DNA from: Bin87 sp965232895
Lineage (GTDB): Bacteria > Chloroflexota > Dehalococcoidia > Lucifugimonadales > UBA3495
DNA length: 64,000 bases
Assembly (NCBI GenBank): GCA_965232895.1
Contig: OZ247430.1
Location: 1,860,001-1,924,000 of the forward strand
Direction of reading: 5' to 3'
Shown here: positions 59,924 to 64,000 of the stretch, one piece after another
How the letters are laid out: each line of letters opens with the position of its first letter
Position numbering within the stretch: position 1 is the first letter of the stretch
Program-made: the position numbers and the translations under genes
The notes under the pieces: model-generated
Seen by the model: the letters and a program-made list of their open reading frames with translations, nothing else
What the model was told of the DNA's origin: nothing
Database searches by the model: none

Positions 59924-61351
59924 ATGCCCGACTCCCTTTCCCGCCAGCTGGCCCGCTGGGCCGTAAACCTGGACGCCGCCGACCTGCCGCCGGCCGTGGT
60001 CGACAAGATGCAGACCTCCCTGCTGCACGCCACCGTGGTCGCAATCGTCGGCGCCGGAACCCACCACGGCAAGGCCGCCGTGGACCTGGCCCTGGCCGAG
60101 GAAGCCTCAGCCCACGGCGCAAGCATCCTGGCTTCAGGCGGACGCGCCACCCGCTGCGGGGCCGCCTTTGCCAACAGCAAGCTGATGCATGCCACCAACC
60201 AGGCAGATTCCTACCGGATGCTGACCCACCCGGGCCCGTGCGTCATTCCCGCCGCGCTGGCATCCGCTCAGTTGGGCGGGGCCACCGGGGCCCAGCTGCT
60301 CACCGCCATGGCCGCCGCATACGAGGTGGAATCACGCATCGCCGGCGACTTCATCGCGTCCACCCAGGCCCGGGGCTTTCGCTCCAGCCCCATCTATGGG
60401 ACGCTCGGCGCCGCCGTCGCCACCGGCAAGCTGCTGGGATTGACCGAGGACCAGATGGTCACCGCCATCGCCCTGGCCTGCACTTTCACGGCGGGTACCA
60501 ACGAGGGGCCGCGCTCCGGCGGGCGGGAGATGATGTTCCACGAGCCCCAGTCCACCCGCAGTGGCATCATGGCCGCCCTGCTGGCCCGTGAGGACGTCCG
60601 CGGGTCCGAGGAGGCCCTGGAAGGAGCGGCCGGGTTCTACAACGCCTTCACGGGCAACAACCGCGGCGAGCTCTCCTACGTGTTCACCGGTCCTCAGCAG
60701 GTGTCCTTTGCGCCGGTGACCGAAGGGCTGGGAACTCGTTGGGAACTGCTGCACACCGTGCTCAAAATGTATCCCACGGCCGGCTACAACTGCCCCGTGA
60801 TCGACCTGATGACGGACATCCGGCGTTCCCACCAGTTGGCCATCGACGAGATCGAACGCATCACTATAGACATGAACTGGCTCGAGACCCTCTACCCGTC
60901 GCCGGCCTTCCCCAACCCGTCCCGAGGCCAGGCAATCGTGGGCAGCACGCACTATTTCGCCGCCTACGTCGCCGTGAACGGCAGCTATCCCCCGCTGCGC
61001 ACCCGCATCGACCCGGGCCCGGCTGATATTCAAGATCGGTCCGACGCCGCAACCGCCGAAAACCACGATGCCGTGCTGGCCCTGATGCACAAGGTGCATA
61101 CCGTCGGGCACAAGGACCGGCCGGCTTTTGCCCCGCGCATCACCATCGACATGGCCGGAGGCAACGTTTACCGGGGCGAATACCAGGGCAACGAACTGGA
61201 ATGGGGCCTGGACACCGAGGTGGAGCGCCTTCAGCCGCTGTTCCCGCAGATCCACTGGCCGACCGAAAAGCTGGAGGATACGACAGGCGCGGTGCGCGAT
61301 ATCCCCAACGCCGCCGACATCAGCGACCTTATCGTCGCCGCCACGCCCTGA
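59924..61351 (+). CDS. MmgE/PrpD family protein
   Basis: A 475-residue protein of the MmgE/PrpD (2-methylcitrate dehydratase-like) family: LARWAVNLDAADLPPAVVDK, GGRATRCGAAFANSKLMHAT, then HPGPCVIPAALASAQLGGAT, AAAYEVESRIAGDF, and TAGYNCPVIDLMTDIRRSHQ. Related enzymes dehydrate or isomerise citrate-like acids such as cis-aconitate, iminodisuccinate and others. ATG 59924 follows AGAGGACC. Together with the SDR after it, a degradation module is likely; the exact substrate cannot be read. Confidence 0.92.
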   Translation: MPDSLSRQLARWAVNLDAADLPPAVVDKMQTSLLHATVVAIVGAGTHHGKAAVDLALAEEASAHGASILASGGRATRCGAAFANSKLMHATNQADSYRMLTHPGPCVIPAALASAQLGGATGAQLLTAMAAAYEVESRIAGDFIASTQARGFRSSPIYGTLGAAVATGKLLGLTEDQMVTAIALACTFTAGTNEGPRSGGREMMFHEPQSTRSGIMAALLAREDVRGSEEALEGAAGFYNAFTGNNRGELSYVFTGPQQVSFAPVTEGLGTRWELLHTVLKMYPTAGYNCPVIDLMTDIRRSHQLAIDEIERITIDMNWLETLYPSPAFPNPSRGQAIVGSTHYFAAYVAVNGSYPPLRTRIDPGPADIQDRSDAATAENHDAVLALMHKVHTVGHKDRPAFAPRITIDMAGGNVYRGEYQGNELEWGLDTEVERLQPLFPQIHWPTEKLEDTTGAVRDIPNAADISDLIVAATP

Positions 61352-61450
61352 AAGTTTCGCACCCGGGTCGATCCGAAAGGCCGACAGGACCTATAAATCC
61401 CGTTGACTACCCGACCGGTCAACCAACACAATCGATCACAGGAGTAAATC

Positions 61451-62245
61451 ATGCTGCCAGGACTGGAAGGCAAGGCCGCGCTGGTTACCGGCGGGAGCAA
61501 GGGCATCGGTAAATCCATCGCCTATGCCCTGGCCCGGGATGGCTGCTCCGTTGCCATCTGCGCCAGAGGAGAGGACGACCTGCGGGCCGCCGCCGCTGAA
61601 ATCGGTGACGCCACCGGCGCGCGCGTCATACCCATCCGCGCCGACATGACGGCGCCCGACGACATCGTCAACCTGGTGCGCGAGACCGTGAACGGTCTGG
61701 GCCGCCTGGACATCCTGATCAACAACGCGGTGAACAGCACCAGCGACCGCGCCAGTCAGATTCCAGACGACGTTATCCTGAACCACATCACCACCAAGGT
61801 GATGGGATACATTCGCTGCGCCCGGGAGTGCGTGCCGCACATGGTCGCCTCCGGCGGCGGACGCATCATCAACATCGGCGGCATGGCGGCGCGAAACTCC
61901 AGCCCCACCAACCCGGGGTCAGGCGTCACCAACTCGGCGATGTCCAACTACTCCAAGGCGCTGTCCGACGACGTCGCCGCGGACGGCATCCTCGTCAATT
62001 GCATCCACCCGGGCAGCACCCGGACGGAGCGCTACATGGGACTGGTCGCGGAGCGGGCCGTCCGGAACAACACCTCGTCAGAGGCGGAGCTGGCCGGTTC
62101 CGTCTCCGAAATACCCATCGGCCGCATGATCGAGCCGGACGACATTGCCAACCTGGCTGCCTTCCTGTGCTCGGATCTGGCCTCCGCAATCACGGGCCAG
62201 ACCATAGCGGTGGACGGCGGAGCCGGGCGGGGCGTGCACTTTTAA
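61451..62245 (+). CDS. Short-chain dehydrogenase/reductase
   Basis: A 264-residue classical SDR: cofactor motif TGGSKGIGKS, LDILINNAVNS (NNAG variant), Ser in RIINIGGMAARNSS and catalytic YSKAL (Y-x-x-x-K) in SAMSNYSKALSD, ending with ITGQTIAVDGGAGRG. In the usual NNAG motif the Gly is Val. It uses NAD(P)(H) on a hydroxyl or keto group. AGGAG is 8 bases before ATG 61451. It lies 99 bases after the MmgE/PrpD gene in the same direction. Confidence 0.95.
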   Translation: MLPGLEGKAALVTGGSKGIGKSIAYALARDGCSVAICARGEDDLRAAAAEIGDATGARVIPIRADMTAPDDIVNLVRETVNGLGRLDILINNAVNSTSDRASQIPDDVILNHITTKVMGYIRCARECVPHMVASGGGRIINIGGMAARNSSPTNPGSGVTNSAMSNYSKALSDDVAADGILVNCIHPGSTRTERYMGLVAERAVRNNTSSEAELAGSVSEIPIGRMIEPDDIANLAAFLCSDLASAITGQTIAVDGGAGRGVHF

Positions 62246-62329
62246 CCGCTCGCCGCCTGTCGAACCCCGGAGCAGCCGTGGGACTCCGCTCCGGAGCCGC
62301 GCCCGTGCGATGGCGCGGCCCAACAGGTT

Positions 62330-62860
62330 TCAACTCATGCCCAAATCACGCAGCGCGTTGGCGAAGTCGGGATCGAGAACGTAGGCGTCTTCGGTGCGGT
62401 CGTAGATCAGCGGGCGGGGCAGGTCCACGTTTCCCCGACGGCGCTTCAGCCGGTTCAGGCTGTGCCCCTGGCTCGACAGGGAGCCGGACAGTTCGCGCTG
62501 GGAGAGCCGCAGCGTGTGCATCAGCTGCGCGCGTTTTTGCGTGTGATTGGGCGACCGGGACACGCGCAGCATGGCCTGCCGCGCGGTGTCTGACAGATTC
62601 CTCCAGAACGTTGTGACGTAACTTGCGTTCCAGGTAGCTTCCGGCGTCGACGCTGGCGCTACCGCTACCGTTTCGGTCTGCTCTCCTTCTTCAACTGCGG
62701 CTTCCGGCGTTATGGCAACGACAGTTGCTTCACCGGTCGCTTCGCCTGCTGCTGTGGTAGATGCGCTTGCGGTCGGGTCAATAGCCCGGCCGGCCATCCC
62801 TCTTAACGTCGCCACCACTTCTTCCACGTCGCCTTCAATCGTTATTGTAATATTCGCCAA
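62330..62860 (-). CDS. Hypothetical protein with linker and winged-helix-like C-terminal part
   Basis: A 176-residue protein. Residues 1-25 have a strand and helix (ITITIEGDVEEVVATLRGMA), followed by an Ala/Thr/Glu-rich linker of about 55 residues. The C-terminal ~95 residues (FWRNLSDTARQAMLRVSRSP, LMHTLRLSQRELSGSLSSQG, HSLNRLKRRRGNVDLPRPLI) look like a winged helix DNA-binding domain. ATG 62860 follows AGGAG with a 9-base gap (CAGGAGCAAAACTTTGGCG type). I do not recognise the family; regulator is a guess. Confidence 0.65.
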   Translation of the reverse strand: MANITITIEGDVEEVVATLRGMAGRAIDPTASASTTAAGEATGEATVVAITPEAAVEEGEQTETVAVAPASTPEATWNASYVTTFWRNLSDTARQAMLRVSRSPNHTQKRAQLMHTLRLSQRELSGSLSSQGHSLNRLKRRRGNVDLPRPLIYDRTEDAYVLDPDFANALRDLGMS

Positions 62861-62967
62861 AGTTTTGCTCCTGGTGGTTCGAATTTACACTGTGCCGTCG
62901 ACGCTGGACATAATCTAACATACGCATTACGCAATACACCATACCGCCTAATATCCAAAATTGATTT

Positions 62968-63909
62968 TCAGCGGCTAATCGCGGCCAATAACGCAGCTTC
63001 CAACACCCGCGGCGGTACATATTGCTCAAATCGGCCAGATATCCGGCCGTCCCGTCCCACTACGAACGTCCAGGGCTCGGATACCAGGCCCCATTCCCCG
63101 ACGGCGGGAACCAGCTCGCGGGCCGGGTCCGCGGGGTTGATCCGGTGTGGGTCGCGGTACACCTCGACGTGAACAAAGCTGGCCTGCCCGGCATACCTTT
63201 CGGCCAGCGCCGAAAGGTCAGACACTTGCGGCCCGCACGTCGCCGTCACGCAAAAAGCCGGCGTGGCAAAGGTGATCACCGCGGGTTTCCCGGCCCGCAC
63301 CGCCTGGGCTGCCGACAACCGGTACAACGCCGGATCCGGTTCGGGGCTGCTGCTGATGGTTCGCAGATCCGCGACCGTAGCCACCGTGGGCGTTTCGGAC
63401 AGCGGCGCCGCGTCACCAATGAACGGCGCGCGGTGCTTTGGAGCCACCGACACCACCGAGCCGATGGTCAGCGGTTCCGCCGCTTCCGAGGGCGACTGCG
63501 CATAGTCGAACGTGGCGTGCAACTCCCAAACCCCCAGCGTATCGCCGGTGGCGGTTCCGGCTCGATCAAAGGACACGTTGGCGATGAACACGCCACGACG
63601 ACCCTCCGGGGGCCAGGGCAGGAACTCTGCCTCGGTCCGGTGTCGCACCTGACCGGTCGCGGCTCCGGGCTCGTAGTACACGGCGCGCAACGCTACTGTG
63701 TCCGGACGCACTGGCATATAATCACGATCCACCAATCCGAAGGACACCCGGTTGTCTCCCACGGCGAGGTCGCTGTTGCTCACCACCAGGCTTACCGGAG
63801 GGCCACCGGGCGGCTCTGAAAACGGATCGTTAGAACTGGCAGCCGGCGAACAAGCCAGCGCCGCCAGGAAAACCAATATGAGTACCGCAGTCGCATTCCG
63901 TGGCAACAC
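62968..63909 (-). CDS. Lipoprotein with thioredoxin-like C-terminal domain
   Basis: About 313 residues. A lipobox (LAALACSPA) follows a hydrophobic signal; residues about 40-180 form a beta-rich region (PVSLVVSNSDLAVGDNRVSF, VFIANVSFDRAGTATGDTLG); the last ~120 residues resemble a thioredoxin fold (KPAVITFATPAFCVTATCGP with Cys spaced as CVTATC, FVHVEVYRDPHR, SEPWTFVVGRDGRISG). The CxxxxC spacing is not that of thioredoxin, so redox function is uncertain. Start is uncertain: GTG 63909 is just before the hydrophobic part, and TTG 63969 is the outer limit; the region upstream runs off the window. Confidence 0.75.
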   Translation of the reverse strand: MLPRNATAVLILVFLAALACSPAASSNDPFSEPPGGPPVSLVVSNSDLAVGDNRVSFGLVDRDYMPVRPDTVALRAVYYEPGAATGQVRHRTEAEFLPWPPEGRRGVFIANVSFDRAGTATGDTLGVWELHATFDYAQSPSEAAEPLTIGSVVSVAPKHRAPFIGDAAPLSETPTVATVADLRTISSSPEPDPALYRLSAAQAVRAGKPAVITFATPAFCVTATCGPQVSDLSALAERYAGQASFVHVEVYRDPHRINPADPARELVPAVGEWGLVSEPWTFVVGRDGRISGRFEQYVPPRVLEAALLAAISR

Positions 63910-64000
63910 CGGGCGACCGCTCTTCCACCCCTCCGCCGCATCAACCAAGCTGGCGCAAGATGGGATCAATGCAAACCTTCTGACTTACGACTTGCTGGCG

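Overview
The window is high-GC bacterial chromosome with many GTG and TTG starts. The gene mix includes flavin/F420-type luciferase-like oxidoreductases, ACMSD-type amidohydrolases, an MmgE/PrpD protein, a carboxymuconolactone-decarboxylase-like protein, tandem universal stress protein, Uma2-family proteins and huge Calx-beta surface proteins. This resembles uncultured Chloroflexota, especially SAR202-like or Dehalococcoidia-related lineages. That placement is inference from gene content; there is no rRNA or other strong marker gene, and I saw no tRNA, rRNA or CRISPR array.

Left part (1-22400): the end of an M24 peptidase-like gene, then a compact, AT-richer type II restriction-modification island (PD-(D/E)XK nuclease, Xre-type controller, divergent D12-class adenine methylase). 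Next come an alpha/beta hydrolase, a decayed IS110 transposase, a cytochrome P450, a universal stress protein with a hairpin-rich upstream region, and a frameshifted subtilisin-like protease. A decayed RCC1-repeat remnant, a PaREP1/HEPN-like gene and a coiled-coil gene follow. Then there is a catabolic run (NodB-type deacetylase, two paralogous amidohydrolases, Gfo/Idh/MocA oxidoreductase), a frameshifted PD-(D/E)XK nuclease, a luciferase-like monooxygenase and a Uma2 protein.

Middle (22400-50750): two giant secreted Calx-beta proteins (about 2414 and 1639 residues) dominate. Each has a Uma2 gene directly upstream, a long poly-C tract (13 and 21 C) just before its start, near-identical internal repeats, a nearly identical last domain and a matching terminator hairpin. 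Both upstream leader reading frames would fuse to the giant ORF when the tract length is 2 modulo 3, which looks like a phase-variation design. Between them lie a lipoprotein solute-binding protein, a DUF3500 protein and a HigBA-like pair. Next is an operon of PP2C phosphatase, three VWA proteins, a TM2-type membrane protein and a membrane-anchored kinase with an outer sensor part, which is an expanded version of the TerY-P phosphorylation triad. Then come glyA, a sortase-independent membrane-anchored secreted protein, and a brnTA module bracketed by inverted repeats.

Right part (50750-64000): a GlcG-like protein, small membrane proteins, an F420-type luciferase-like oxidoreductase, a two-domain carboxymuconolactone decarboxylase-like protein, an alpha/beta hydrolase with a Thr at the nucleophile position, and HPP and DUF805 membrane proteins. 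Two secreted proteins share a duplicated leader. The window ends with a VapBC-like pair, MmgE/PrpD, an SDR dehydrogenase, a hypothetical gene and a thioredoxin-like lipoprotein.

Several dispersed hairpin-repeat families fill the gaps between genes. At least four genes show frameshifts or premature stops; they may be true decay or assembly errors.
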